Shown here: one piece after another, positions 7,767 to 15,674 of the stretch | Layout: each line of letters starts with the position of its first letter | Position numbering within the stretch: the stretch's first letter is position 1 | Source: JADJNW01 sp964596135 | GTDB lineage: Bacteria; Bacteroidota; Bacteroidia; Chitinophagales; Saprospiraceae | DNA length: 16,172 nt | Reading direction: 5' to 3' | Assembly (NCBI GenBank): GCA_964596135.1 | Contig: CAZQTF010000075.1 | Coordinates: forward strand, 1 to 16,172 | The notes under the pieces: model-generated | The model's database searches: none | What the model was told of the DNA's origin: nothing | The model's input: only the letters and a program-made list of their open reading frames with translations | Made by a program: the position numbers and the translations under genes

Positions 7767-8339
7767 CTAATTTGCTCGTTTGTGCTGCACGTAGGCTTCC
7801 ACGCCCTTGCTTTTCAGCTCTTTCACCAGGTTCTGTGCATCTGATGCACTATCAAAGCGATCTACCATCACCACTGCGTAGGCGCCCCGGTTGAAGAGTT
7901 CCGCAGATGCATTGCCGTAACCCATGTTGCGCAGGCGGCGGGCTTCATTCTCCGCGTTGTTCTTGATTTTGAACGACCCCGCCAGAACTAAGTATTCTCC
8001 GCCACCGCGAACAGTTGTAACCGGTTGATCTTCTCCTGCTTTGGGCTGACTTGGCACGGCCTCGCTCTTGGCTTCCGCAGGAACAGGTTCATCATCTGGC
8101 TTATTTTCATTATACACTTCTACCTCATTATCATCAAGATCTTCATCTGTTGGGGGCAATATTTGGGTAGTATCTTCGTAATAGTCGTACTCATCGTAAT
8201 CCTGAAGCGTATTTCCTGCATTTTGTTGAGCTGTTTCGTTCTGCTGATTGCGGAGGCTCACGGTTTTCCAGATCAAAATAGCTAATGCCGCAACACAAAC
8301 GATAATAATGGCGATCGTTACATAATCCAGTCTCGACAT
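7767..8339 (-). CDS. Membrane-anchored SPOR domain protein
   Basis: The protein has 190 residues. A short N-terminus is followed by one transmembrane helix (about 6-27). Next is an acidic linker rich in Asp, Glu, Tyr and Pro (about 45-110), then a C-terminal SPOR domain (about 113-188) starting GGEYLVLAGSF and containing AYAVVMVDRF. SPOR domains bind denuded glycan strands of peptidoglycan, typically at division sites. The architecture resembles FtsN or DedD: cytoplasmic tip, single span, flexible periplasmic linker, SPOR. A division or cell-wall role is inferred from architecture only. It is transcribed alone and converges on the rhodanese gene. The ATG at 8339 directly precedes the membrane helix, and no better start is present. 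Confidence 0.88.
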   Translation of the reverse strand: MSRLDYVTIAIIIVCVAALAILIWKTVSLRNQQNETAQQNAGNTLQDYDEYDYYEDTTQILPPTDEDLDDNEVEVYNENKPDDEPVPAEAKSEAVPSQPKAGEDQPVTTVRGGGEYLVLAGSFKIKNNAENEARRLRNMGYGNASAELFNRGAYAVVMVDRFDSASDAQNLVKELKSKGVEAYVQHKRAN

Positions 8340-8731
8340 GGCGATTGTTTTTTGTCAGCAATTTAATGATATTTTTTTGCAAAATAAAATACACGGGAAT
8401 GGGTTGCGAGGAAAATTTTCTATGTATCCTCTTCTGTATCTTGCTTTTTTTTACAAAAAATAAAAAAATTGGAAATAACGCAAAATAATTTTCCTCTCAT
8501 CAGCATTATTACAATGCAAAATTCCTGAAAAGAAATTAAAACCTCACGATTCGCATCACTTCTACTACTTTTATTTTATAATCCAGCCAAAAGCTGCGCC
8601 GCGCGGCGAAATTTCAGCGCGCATCGCTGCATATCGGCAATGATTTGCTATTTATTAAATAACAACCGTATTGCAAATGGTGAAGCTATACTTAGTGGTG
8701 TATTATTTCAAAATTATTAAAAAGCATCATC
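8340..8731. other. AT-rich intergenic region between divergent genes
   Basis: This 392-bp region lies between the SPOR gene (-) and the ankyrin gene (+). Most of it is A/T runs with no open frame worth calling. I found no promoter match I would defend for either gene; partial -7 boxes are too degenerate in this base composition. Two structures stand out: a GC-rich island at 8597-8629 (listed separately) and the AT palindrome TATTTA-T-TAAATA at 8649-8661, about 70 bp upstream of the ankyrin start. The space is large enough for a small RNA, but none is recognised. Confidence 0.45.
8597..8629. repeat. GC-rich palindrome and adjacent hairpin
   Basis: CGCCGCGCGGCG at 8597-8608 is a perfect 12-bp palindrome. 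Six bases later CAGCG (8615-8619) and CGCTG (8625-8629) form a 5-bp stem with a 5-nt loop. The base composition contrasts sharply with the surrounding AT-rich intergenic DNA. It is not followed by a T run, so it is not a standard terminator. The function is unknown. Confidence 0.4.
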
Positions 8732-9892
8732 ATGAGAGTTACCCTTCTGACTGTGACCGCAGCAATGTTTCTGTCGAACAGCGGATTCGCCCAAACGGTT
8801 GCCGTAGAGACATCCTCCGTAGCAACATCTGCCGGCCTGACCGGTGAAACTGCAGAAACTAAAAAGCCAGAACTGGAAAAATTAACCGAAGTAGAACTGA
8901 CCAAGTTGGTTTTTGAAAAAATAAATGCCAGAGATACCAATAAAATCAAGCCTTTGCTGAATGCATTGATGTATTATCGGCACAATGAAGTAGGGGAAAC
9001 CATTCTTACCCAGGCAATATTAAATAATGATCCGGCAATGGTGCGCCTGCTGGTGCGCGATGCAGTGATCAACCTGAAAAACCAAACCGGCGAAACGCCC
9101 CTTACACTTGCACTCAAACAAGGTAACCCTGAGATCATCAGGATGATAGCCCGCCGGGCTAAAGCCGCCCTAAAAAATGATCAGGATGAGTCGCCGCTGC
9201 TGCTGGCGATTCAGCATTCCGACGATTTATTCCTGCTGCAGGAACTCATTGACAAGGGTGCCGATGTAAACCAAAGATCAAATGGCATTACCCCCATCGC
9301 CGGCGCTACGGAGCTTGGAAAGGTTCAAACCGTAGCGCTTCTCCTTCGCAATGGCGCCAACCCCAGCCAAACTAATGCTAACGGAGATCTACCGCTATTC
9401 CTCGCGGTACGGAAAGGGAATGATGTGATGACCGGTATTTTGTTGCACAAAAGCAAACAGGCAGACAAAGATGCCAACTGGCGCACCAAAATCGGTGAAC
9501 CACTGCTGACGATGGCTGCCAGCCAAGGCAATGATCAAATGGTGAGAATTCTGCTGGAGTTTGGTGCCGATCCGGCAGCCGCGAATTTCCTGGAAAATAC
9601 GGCATTGCACATCGCTGCTGAAAACGGCTTCGCCGAAATGGCAACATTGCTGCTTGAAAAAGGCGCACCAGTGGATAAGCCCAATATCATGGGCACTACG
9701 CCCATCATGGCTGCCGCTCAAAATAAACACGACGAACTGGCAAACCTACTCGTAGAAAATGGCGCTAATCCCGACCGGCGGAATTTTGCCGGCGTCGCTG
9801 CCAATGATTACGGCGCTTATGCCGTGCGGACCTCCATCCGGGAAGAATACGAGCAAATGATAGAAGGACAACCAAAGCCTTCGGGCAACTGA
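8732..9892 (+). CDS. Exported ankyrin-repeat protein
   Basis: The protein has 386 residues. The N-terminus (MRVTLLTVTAAMFLSNSGFAQ) is a signal peptide with probable cleavage around residue 20, predicting a periplasmic or outer-membrane-facing protein. A Thr/Ala/Glu-rich spacer (about 22-60) leads into about eight ankyrin repeats and a partial ninth, from about residue 85 to 370. The repeat signature is clear: GETPLTLALKQGN, GADVNQRSNGITPI, NTALHIAAENGF, GTTPIMAAAQNKH and LLLEKGA/LLVENGA at repeat ends. Ankyrin repeats bind other proteins; the partner is unknown. There is no T9SS tail and no enzymatic domain. The gene is a single unit with intergenic space on both sides and a strong downstream terminator. 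Confidence 0.9.
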   Translation: MRVTLLTVTAAMFLSNSGFAQTVAVETSSVATSAGLTGETAETKKPELEKLTEVELTKLVFEKINARDTNKIKPLLNALMYYRHNEVGETILTQAILNNDPAMVRLLVRDAVINLKNQTGETPLTLALKQGNPEIIRMIARRAKAALKNDQDESPLLLAIQHSDDLFLLQELIDKGADVNQRSNGITPIAGATELGKVQTVALLLRNGANPSQTNANGDLPLFLAVRKGNDVMTGILLHKSKQADKDANWRTKIGEPLLTMAASQGNDQMVRILLEFGADPAAANFLENTALHIAAENGFAEMATLLLEKGAPVDKPNIMGTTPIMAAAQNKHDELANLLVENGANPDRRNFAGVAANDYGAYAVRTSIREEYEQMIEGQPKPSGN

Positions 9893-10026
9893 GTCAAAAA
9901 CCAAATCCTATAAAAGTTCGAAATTCAACTTTGTATAACACCAATAAACCTGAAGCCCTGAGAAGCCATTTTTCCTAAAACCCAAACATTTTTTATTGCC
10001 GGAAACTTGTAAAGGTCGTCTTTGTT

Positions 10027-10056
10027 GGGATTTCGCCGCATCGAAATCCCTTTTTT
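10027..10056 (+). terminator. Intrinsic terminator after the ankyrin gene
   Basis: GGGATTTCG (10027-10035) and CGAAATCCC (10042-10050) form a perfect 9-bp stem with a 6-nt loop, followed directly by T6 (10051-10056). It lies about 135 nt past the ankyrin stop. On the minus strand no T run follows the stem, so it acts mainly on plus-strand transcripts and shields the convergent aguB gene. Confidence 0.85.
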
Positions 10057-10063
10057 ATTGGAC

Positions 10064-10948
10064 TCAATCAATATACCTTCGCACCAAATCTTCATACGCA
10101 TCAATCCTTCGATCGCGGAAGAAGGGCCAGATACGGCGCACGTCTTCGGTACGTTGTTTGTCAATTTCTACGACTGCAAAATCTTCCTGATCCACCGGGG
10201 CCTGGTACAAAATCTCGCCTTGCGGACCTGCCACAAAACTCTGCCCCCAGAATTGAATGCCGCCCGTAACCCCCGACCAGTCGTACTCATAACCAGTGCG
10301 GTTCACCGCAATTACCGGCAACCCATTTGCCACGGCGTGCCCGCGCTGACTGATCTGCCAGGCGCCAAATTGCCGGTCTTTTTCTTCCTGCGGGTCGGTG
10401 CTTTCCCAGCCAATCGCGGTAGGATAAATGAGCATTTCCGCACCCGCCAGCGCCATTAGTCGCGCGCCTTCGGGATACCACTGATCCCAGCAAACCAGCA
10501 CGCCGAGCTTGCCGACGGACGTTTGAATCGGCTGGAAACCAAGATCACCGGGCGCGAAATAGAATTTTTCGTAGTATGCCGGATCGTCAGGGATGTGCAT
10601 TTTTCGGTACTTCCCCACTATCGAGCCATCTTTGTCGAATACCACAGCAGTGTTGTGATACAAACCCGGAGCGCGTTTTTCAAACAAAGAGGTGACCAAC
10701 ACGATCTGATTTTCTGTCGCGGCTTGCGCGAAAATATCGGCAGAAGGTCCTGGAATTGGCTCTGCTAAGTCAAACATCTTTGTATCTTCCGCCTGGCAGA
10801 AATAAATGCCGGTGTGCAATTCTTGCAATACCACTAATTCCGCCCCCTGCGCTGCACAGGCTTGTATGCCTTCCAGGCTTTTGGCGATGTTGGCTGCTTT
10901 ATCTTCCGTGCATTGCTGTTGGACTAAGCCTATTTTTAATGTGCTCAT
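10064..10948 (-). CDS. aguB: N-carbamoylputrescine amidase
   Basis: This 294-residue carbon-nitrogen hydrolase (nitrilase superfamily) hydrolyses N-carbamoylputrescine to putrescine, CO2 and ammonia in the cytoplasm. The Glu-Lys-Cys triad is visible: Glu43 in LQELHTG, Lys116 in KYRKMHIPDDP and Cys153 in VLVCWDQWYPE. These motifs and the ending WPFFRDRRIDAYEDL are typical of the AguB branch rather than generic nitrilases. Length fits the family (about 290-300). The gene follows aguA on the same strand after an 85-bp gap, so the two adjacent enzymes carry agmatine through to putrescine. The gap holds TAATTTTG overlapping the aguA stop, a possible internal -7 box, but no good -33 box, so read-through from aguA is the simpler view. 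Confidence 0.93.
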   Translation of the reverse strand: MSTLKIGLVQQQCTEDKAANIAKSLEGIQACAAQGAELVVLQELHTGIYFCQAEDTKMFDLAEPIPGPSADIFAQAATENQIVLVTSLFEKRAPGLYHNTAVVFDKDGSIVGKYRKMHIPDDPAYYEKFYFAPGDLGFQPIQTSVGKLGVLVCWDQWYPEGARLMALAGAEMLIYPTAIGWESTDPQEEKDRQFGAWQISQRGHAVANGLPVIAVNRTGYEYDWSGVTGGIQFWGQSFVAGPQGEILYQAPVDQEDFAVVEIDKQRTEDVRRIWPFFRDRRIDAYEDLVRRYID

Positions 10949-10952
10949 TTTA

Positions 10953-10988
10953 TTTTAGATACCAGATTAAAGGATGCCAGATTTTAGA
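10953..10988. repeat. Short imperfect repeats in the aguA-aguB gap
   Basis: GATACCAGATT (10958-10968) and GATGCCAGATT (10973-10983) are 11-nt direct repeats with one mismatch and a 15-nt period. TTTTAGA flanks both ends (10953-10959, 10982-10988). The same gap also carries AAATCG-type repeats. They resemble low-complexity spacer repeats common between Bacteroidota genes; no function is claimed. Confidence 0.4.
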
Positions 10989-11033
10989 CTGTTCTGGTTT
11001 TCAAATCGCAAATCGTCCTTCGTAAATCCAAAA

Positions 11034-12053
11034 TTATATTGCTCCCATTGGGTATTGCATCGTCACACAGTGTAAAGAGCCGTGCTGCAAAGTCAAGGTG
11101 CTACAATTTATACCAATAACGCTTCGATCAGGAAAACATTTTTGCAACTGCGCCAGCGCCAATTCATCTTCCGGTGTATCATTCAATGGCATTAGCACTG
11201 CGCCATTGATAATCAGAAAGTTAGCATAGGTAGCTGGCAGGCGATGTAAATCTGTTGGATGGTACGTGGGGCTGGGCAATGGTAATGGCACTAGGTTGTA
11301 TGGGGCTCCATTGAGTTGTCGGAAAGATTGCAATTCTTCCTCCATTCTCTTTAAGGAAGTATAATGTTCATCATCATAATTAGTACATTGCACATAAGCA
11401 ATGGTCGTTTCGTTACAAAAGCGAGCTAAAGTATCAATATGTGCATCGGTATCATCGCCGAGGAGATACCCGTGCTCCAGCCACAAAATACGTTGTAAAC
11501 CAAAGAGTTCTTTTAGCTTTGCCTCAATTTCCTCTTGCTTCAAATGCGGATTCCGATTTGGCGAAAGCAAGCATTGCTTAGTTGTTAATAAAGTGCCTTG
11601 CCCATCCGATTCAATACTACCGCCCTCCAACACCAAACCACCATGCCGAATATCGTGGGTTTTAAAAATATGTTTATCAAACAAGCGACGTGTTATTAAG
11701 TTATCTTGATCTGCTGCAAATTTCAAACCCCAGCCGTTGAATACAAAGTCGAGTAAAACCGGTTTTCCATCTTCAAAAACAGTGATACCCCCGTGGTCGC
11801 GCGCCCAGGTATCGTTGGAAGGAATTTCCACCAAAATCAGATTTTCAGGATTTACATTCTTCAATTTGGCGCGAACGGCTTCCGCATTATCACAAACGAC
11901 CAGCGCTTTTTCGTAGCGGCTCACGACTTCGATGGCTTCTACAAAACAAGGCGTCACCACATCCAATACCTCCGCCCAATCTGTATTTTTATGCGGAAAA
12001 GTAAACTGCACCGCGCTTTGCGGCTCCCATTCAGCAGGCAATCGTCGTTTCAT
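11034..12053 (-). CDS. aguA: Agmatine deiminase
   Basis: This 339-residue member of the agmatine deiminase / peptidyl-arginine deiminase family converts agmatine to N-carbamoylputrescine and ammonia. Visible family motifs are PAEWEPQSAV at the N-terminus, NDTWARDHGG (D81, R85, D86), EGGSIESDG (143-151), HIDTLARF (H205, D207), and the C-terminal HGSLHCVTMQYP carrying the catalytic Cys329. Length and start agree with bacterial AguA. The product is the substrate of the adjacent aguB. No arginine decarboxylase gene lies in the window, so agmatine is presumably made elsewhere or imported. The start codon is only 4 nt from a consensus -7 box, suggesting a leaderless or nearly leaderless transcript. 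Confidence 0.93.
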   Translation of the reverse strand: MKRRLPAEWEPQSAVQFTFPHKNTDWAEVLDVVTPCFVEAIEVVSRYEKALVVCDNAEAVRAKLKNVNPENLILVEIPSNDTWARDHGGITVFEDGKPVLLDFVFNGWGLKFAADQDNLITRRLFDKHIFKTHDIRHGGLVLEGGSIESDGQGTLLTTKQCLLSPNRNPHLKQEEIEAKLKELFGLQRILWLEHGYLLGDDTDAHIDTLARFCNETTIAYVQCTNYDDEHYTSLKRMEEELQSFRQLNGAPYNLVPLPLPSPTYHPTDLHRLPATYANFLIINGAVLMPLNDTPEDELALAQLQKCFPDRSVIGINCSTLTLQHGSLHCVTMQYPMGAI

Positions 12054-12057
12054 GTTG

Positions 12058-12088
12058 CAAAAATATCAGAATGTGATTAAAACACAAA
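12058..12088 (-). promoter_or_regulatory. Consensus Bacteroidota promoter for aguA
   Basis: On the minus strand TTTG (12085-12088) is followed after exactly 19 nt by TATTTTTG (12058-12065), a perfect TAnnTTTG. The distance from the -7 box to the ATG at 12053 is 4 nt, so transcription should begin at or next to the start codon. The -33 box is also the outer end of the terminator stem of the upstream nqr operon. Confidence 0.6.
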
Positions 12089-12120
12089 CGCCCTGCGGTT
12101 TGGAATCCACAAGGCGTTTG
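12079..12120 (-). terminator. Terminator of the nqr operon
   Basis: In minus-strand RNA, 12107-12120 pairs with 12085-12098 in a 14-bp stem with an 8-nt loop, including two G-U pairs; CAAACGCC and GGCGTTTG form the base. A TGTTTTA stretch follows. The two G-U positions would be A-C mismatches in plus-strand RNA, which supports minus-strand use. It starts about 20 nt past the nqrF stop. Confidence 0.65.
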
Positions 12121-12140
12121 GCGTATTTCGGATAAAGGAA

Positions 12141-13430
12141 TCAGCTTCCGAAATCGTCGAAAGCAATATTTTCTTCAGGTACGCCGAGTTCGTCGAGCAT
12201 TTTCATTACCGCCTGCAGCATCATCGGTGGACCGCAGAGGTAGTATTCGATTTCTTCCGGCTCTGGATGGTTTTTCAAATAATTGTCGTACAGCGCCTGA
12301 TGAATAAAGCCGGTCATGCCTGTCCAGTTATCTTCCGGCAGCGGCTCGGATAGCGCAATGTGATACGAGAAGTTGGGAAAATCCTTTTCGATATTGGTGA
12401 AATCTTCCGTGTAGAACAACTCACGCAGCGAGCGACCACCATACCAATAGGACACCTTGCGGTCTTTGGTTTTCAGCGTATGAAACAGGTGGAAAATGTG
12501 CGAGCGCAAAGGTGCCATACCCGCGCCACCACCGATATATACCATTTCTTTCTTGGTCGGCTTGATAAAAAATTCGCCGTAAGGACCGGAAATCGTCACC
12601 TTGTCACCCGGCTTGCGTGTAAACACGTACGAAGAGCAGACGCCAGGGTTCACCTGCATCCAGGCATTGGCGGCGCGATCCCAGGGCGGCGTAGCGATGC
12701 GAATGTTGAGCATAACAATATTGCCTTCCGCGGGGTGGTTTGCCATCGAATAAGCGCGGAACTGCGGTTCCTCGTTTTTCATTTTCAGGTCCCACATTTT
12801 AAACTTATCCCAGTCAGGACGGAATTCATCAGGCTTCTTGCCCATGCGCGGGTGCGAGGTGATGTCAATATCCTTGAAATCGCATTCGATGACCGGCACG
12901 TCAATCTGCACATACCCCCCCGACTCGAATTCAAGGATTTCGCCTTCTGGCAATTGCACTACAAATTCCTTGATAAAGGTAGCCACATTATAATTGGAAA
13001 TCACTTCGCATTCCCATTTTTTGATACCGAAGATTTCTTCCGGCACGCGAATACGCATATCCTGACGCACTTTGACCTGGCAGGCAAGACGCTTGTGCTC
13101 AGCTACTTCTTTGCGGGTGAGGTGGTTTAGTTCCGTAGGCAACACATCTCCGCCGCCTTCGTCCACATGGCATTCACACATGGCGCAGGTACCACCGCCG
13201 CCACAGGCAGACGGCAGAAAGATATTTTTGTCAGACAGTGTTGATAACAGCGAGGAACCTGGTTTCACCAACAACGGGTGTTCTTCGTCGCCATTGATAA
13301 TAATCTTTACATCGCCCTGCGGTACGAGTTTCTTTTTGGCATAAATCAGCATATACGCCAAAAGCAGGATTACCGCGCTAAAAACAGCTACGGAAAGTAA
13401 TATATCGGTGATAGCAGATAAAAATATCAT
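12141..13430 (-). CDS. nqrF: Na+-translocating NADH:quinone oxidoreductase subunit F
   Basis: NqrF is the NADH-oxidising entry subunit of the sodium pump. An ATG at 13466 is possible, but the ATG at 13430 (429 residues) starts directly at the family's N-terminal membrane helix (MIFLSAITDILLSVAVF). A ferredoxin-like domain follows with a 2Fe-2S motif: Cys76, Cys82 and Cys85 in ACGGGGTCAMC, and Cys117 in RLACQ. The FAD site is seen as RAYSMAN (about 225-231) and the NAD-binding loop as GGGAGMAP (about 300-307). CGPPMM and the C-terminal aromatic FDDFGS complete the reductase domain. It is the last gene of the operon, 58 bp after nqrE, and is followed by a terminator. Confidence 0.96.
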   Translation of the reverse strand: MIFLSAITDILLSVAVFSAVILLLAYMLIYAKKKLVPQGDVKIIINGDEEHPLLVKPGSSLLSTLSDKNIFLPSACGGGGTCAMCECHVDEGGGDVLPTELNHLTRKEVAEHKRLACQVKVRQDMRIRVPEEIFGIKKWECEVISNYNVATFIKEFVVQLPEGEILEFESGGYVQIDVPVIECDFKDIDITSHPRMGKKPDEFRPDWDKFKMWDLKMKNEEPQFRAYSMANHPAEGNIVMLNIRIATPPWDRAANAWMQVNPGVCSSYVFTRKPGDKVTISGPYGEFFIKPTKKEMVYIGGGAGMAPLRSHIFHLFHTLKTKDRKVSYWYGGRSLRELFYTEDFTNIEKDFPNFSYHIALSEPLPEDNWTGMTGFIHQALYDNYLKNHPEPEEIEYYLCGPPMMLQAVMKMLDELGVPEENIAFDDFGS

Positions 13431-13488
13431 AGCGTAAATAATTGACAATTGACAACCGACAATCAATATTTATTTGATAGTCAGCTAA

Positions 13489-14100
13489 TTATTTCAATCC
13501 CATTAAAGCAGCAGTATCAATGCCCAGCAAACTCATAAAGGCAATTCCCATTAGCCCCGTGAGAATAAACGCCATGCCCAAGCCCCGAAGCGGCGCTGGT
13601 ACATTGGAATACTTCATCTTCTCCCGGATGGCAGCCATGACTACAATCGCCAAAAACCAACCAAAGCCACTGCCAAAGCCATAAGCCAGAGAGTTGCTGA
13701 AATTGTACTCACGCGTAATCATAAACAGCGAACCCCCAAGAATGGCGCAGTTCACCGTAATCAAGGGCAAGAAAATACCCAGGGCATTGTACAAAGAAGG
13801 AGAGAATTTCTCCACCGCCATTTCTACCAACTGCACCATCGCCGCAATGGTAGAAATAAACAAAATAAAACGCAGGAAAGTCAGGTCAATCCCGAACATA
13901 CCACGCTCGCTGAGCAAATATTCGTTAATCAGCCAGTTGACCGGAATGGTAATAATCTGAACAAAAATAACCGCGATGCCCAGACCAAAAGCCGTCTTCA
14001 CCGTTTTGGATACCGCAAGAAAAGAACACATCCCCAGGAAGTAGGACAAAACCATATTTTCGATGAAGGCTGATTTTATAAAAACATTTAGCGCTTCCAT
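13489..14100 (-). CDS. nqrE: Na+-translocating NADH:quinone oxidoreductase subunit E
   Basis: NqrE is a roughly 200-residue integral membrane subunit with six predicted helices; this one has 203 residues. NqrD and NqrE are related inverted-topology subunits that hold an iron-sulfur centre inside the membrane between half-helices. The expected cysteines are here: Cys25 in FLGMCSFLAV and Cys118 in TVNCAILGG. The N-terminus MEALNVFIKSAFIENMVLSY is typical of NqrE rather than the RnfA paralogue, as is its place between nqrD and nqrF. Spacing is 53 bp from nqrD and 58 bp to nqrF, so the operon has gaps rather than overlaps. Confidence 0.96.
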   Translation of the reverse strand: MEALNVFIKSAFIENMVLSYFLGMCSFLAVSKTVKTAFGLGIAVIFVQIITIPVNWLINEYLLSERGMFGIDLTFLRFILFISTIAAMVQLVEMAVEKFSPSLYNALGIFLPLITVNCAILGGSLFMITREYNFSNSLAYGFGSGFGWFLAIVVMAAIREKMKYSNVPAPLRGLGMAFILTGLMGIAFMSLLGIDTAALMGLK

Positions 14101-14153
14101 ATTTTTTGATTAGTATTTGTCAATTGATTATTTTTCTTTTCTTATTACCCATT

Positions 14154-14876
14154 TTACGACACATCCACCAATTTCGGGTTCATAGAACGTTGAATCCAGA
14201 TGATAATACCGATCAGGAACAGCGCAGATGCCGGCAATACCATCAAACCATTGTTGGTGTACCAGCCAAACCAACTTCCTTCCGCTGCCGTATTAATCCA
14301 GAATTCATTGGTCGGACCTATAATCTTCATTTCAATCGCGCTTCCTGCAAACAAAGAACCCTTGCCAAACAATTCCCGAACCACCGCCAGCATCACCAAA
14401 ATAGCGCCATAGCCTAATCCATTACCAATACCATCTATGAAAGAGCGCCAGGGTTTATTGGCCATCGCATACGCTTCGAGGCGACCCATAACGATACAAT
14501 TGGTGATAATCAAACCGATAAATACGGAAAGCTGCTTCCAAATTGGGAATACCGTTGCCTTCAAGATCAATTCTACTACCGTTACTAAGGTTGCTATGAT
14601 AACCAATTGCACAATCATACGCACCTGCTTGGGGATATAACTGCGTACCGCCGAAGTAGCAAGATTAGAAAAGGCGGTTACGAATGTTACGGAAATCGCC
14701 ATGACAACCGACGGATATACCTGAGTGGTTACTGCCAGCGCCGAGCAAATACCCAATACTTGTACGGTAATTGGGTTGTTATCGTTCAAGGGGTCAACGA
14801 GTAATTTTCGCTCTTTTTTACCCCACACTGGCTCTTTTTCTTTTATGGGAGCGGTTTGAACTGTCGTCTCTGCCAT
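14154..14876 (-). CDS. nqrD: Na+-translocating NADH:quinone oxidoreductase subunit D
   Basis: NqrD is the membrane partner of NqrE. It is 240 residues here, slightly longer than the usual 205-215 because of a hydrophilic N-terminal extension of about 25 residues rich in Lys and Glu. Cluster cysteines are visible: Cys44 in LGICSALAVT and Cys127 in ITNCIVMGR. Other family signatures are the DPLNDNNP stretch before the first helix and ITNCIVMGRLEAYAM. It lies 36 bp after nqrC. The N-terminal extension may lie on the cytoplasmic face; its role is not known. Confidence 0.96.
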   Translation of the reverse strand: MAETTVQTAPIKEKEPVWGKKERKLLVDPLNDNNPITVQVLGICSALAVTTQVYPSVVMAISVTFVTAFSNLATSAVRSYIPKQVRMIVQLVIIATLVTVVELILKATVFPIWKQLSVFIGLIITNCIVMGRLEAYAMANKPWRSFIDGIGNGLGYGAILVMLAVVRELFGKGSLFAGSAIEMKIIGPTNEFWINTAAEGSWFGWYTNNGLMVLPASALFLIGIIIWIQRSMNPKLVDVS

Positions 14877-14912
14877 GATATACTATATTTTATATGATGA
14901 TCAAATTGGGTC

Positions 14913-15644
14913 TTATTTCATGCTCGTTGCCTTATGCTTTTCGATATAAGGCTTGTAATAATTTAATCCGCGCTTCATCATCTCCGAAACACCCACACTG
15001 GTAATCGTAGCGCCGGAAATAGCATCTACCTCATGCACAGGGTCTTGTGCGCCGCCTTTGCGTACATTGATGGAAACCAATTCTCCTTTTTCATTAAAAA
15101 TTTTCTTATCCAAAAACTGCTTCGGGAAAGATGGATTATCCTTGATTTCTGCGCCCAGACCCGGCGTCTCACCTTTGTGGTCAAAAGCAGTACCTGCAAT
15201 AGTATTCATATCTTCTTGCAATGCGATATAGCCCCAAATCTCATCCCACAAACCATTGCCGCGCACCGAGAAAATATAATACTTTTTACCGTCTTTGCCT
15301 GTATAAACAAAAAGAGGCAGAAGCCTGTCTGCTTCGGGCTTTTTCTTCTCCTGGGCCAAGTCCACTTTTTCTGCTCGTACGCCATTTTTTACCTCTTCGC
15401 CCTGCATATCGAGTGTCATCTGCGCCACATTTTCGTCAAAAAACGCCAAGACCTCGTCATCGCTCATGTCTTTGAGCTTTTTATCCATGCGGGTTTCTAC
15501 CGCAGCAAGGATAGCTCTTTTTGTAAACACAACCTGATTTTTATCGGCAGCCGGTTTAGTGGCATAAAACATCCCAGCCAAGATTAGCGATGCCAAAACG
15601 GTCATAATGAGCGTGAACCGAACGATATAGTTAGTAGAATCCAC
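14913..15644 (-). CDS. nqrC: Na+-translocating NADH:quinone oxidoreductase subunit C
   Basis: NqrC carries a covalently bound FMN on the periplasmic side. The 243-residue protein has one N-terminal membrane helix (about 8-28) and a soluble FMN-binding domain. The flavinylation motif D-x-x-S-G-A-T is present at 207-213, making Thr213 the likely FMN attachment site. The ETPGLGAEI motif (159-167) is also typical. Translation starts with GTG at 15644; an in-frame stop lies a few codons upstream and no ATG precedes the membrane helix, so GTG is the best start. FMN attachment needs the transferase ApbE, which is not in this window. Confidence 0.95.
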   Translation of the reverse strand: MDSTNYIVRFTLIMTVLASLILAGMFYATKPAADKNQVVFTKRAILAAVETRMDKKLKDMSDDEVLAFFDENVAQMTLDMQGEEVKNGVRAEKVDLAQEKKKPEADRLLPLFVYTGKDGKKYYIFSVRGNGLWDEIWGYIALQEDMNTIAGTAFDHKGETPGLGAEIKDNPSFPKQFLDKKIFNEKGELVSINVRKGGAQDPVHEVDAISGATITSVGVSEMMKRGLNYYKPYIEKHKATSMK

Positions 15645-15674
15645 CGGATGATAATTTTAATGATTCAACAATGC

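Noticed and set aside
10022..10459. A 145-codon plus-strand open frame overlapping aguB
   Set aside because: It begins inside the ankyrin terminator and runs antisense to aguB; no family features.
10958..11032. Repeats in the aguA-aguB gap as a possible regulatory array
   Set aside because: Only two imperfect copies of low complexity, typical of Bacteroidota spacer DNA; kept as a minor repeat feature only.
12360..13130. A 256-codon plus-strand open frame opposite nqrF
   Set aside because: nqrF is certain from its cofactor motifs; the antisense frame reflects codon bias only.
15033..15587. A 184-codon plus-strand open frame opposite nqrC
   Set aside because: Antisense to nqrC, which carries the flavinylation motif; no independent support.
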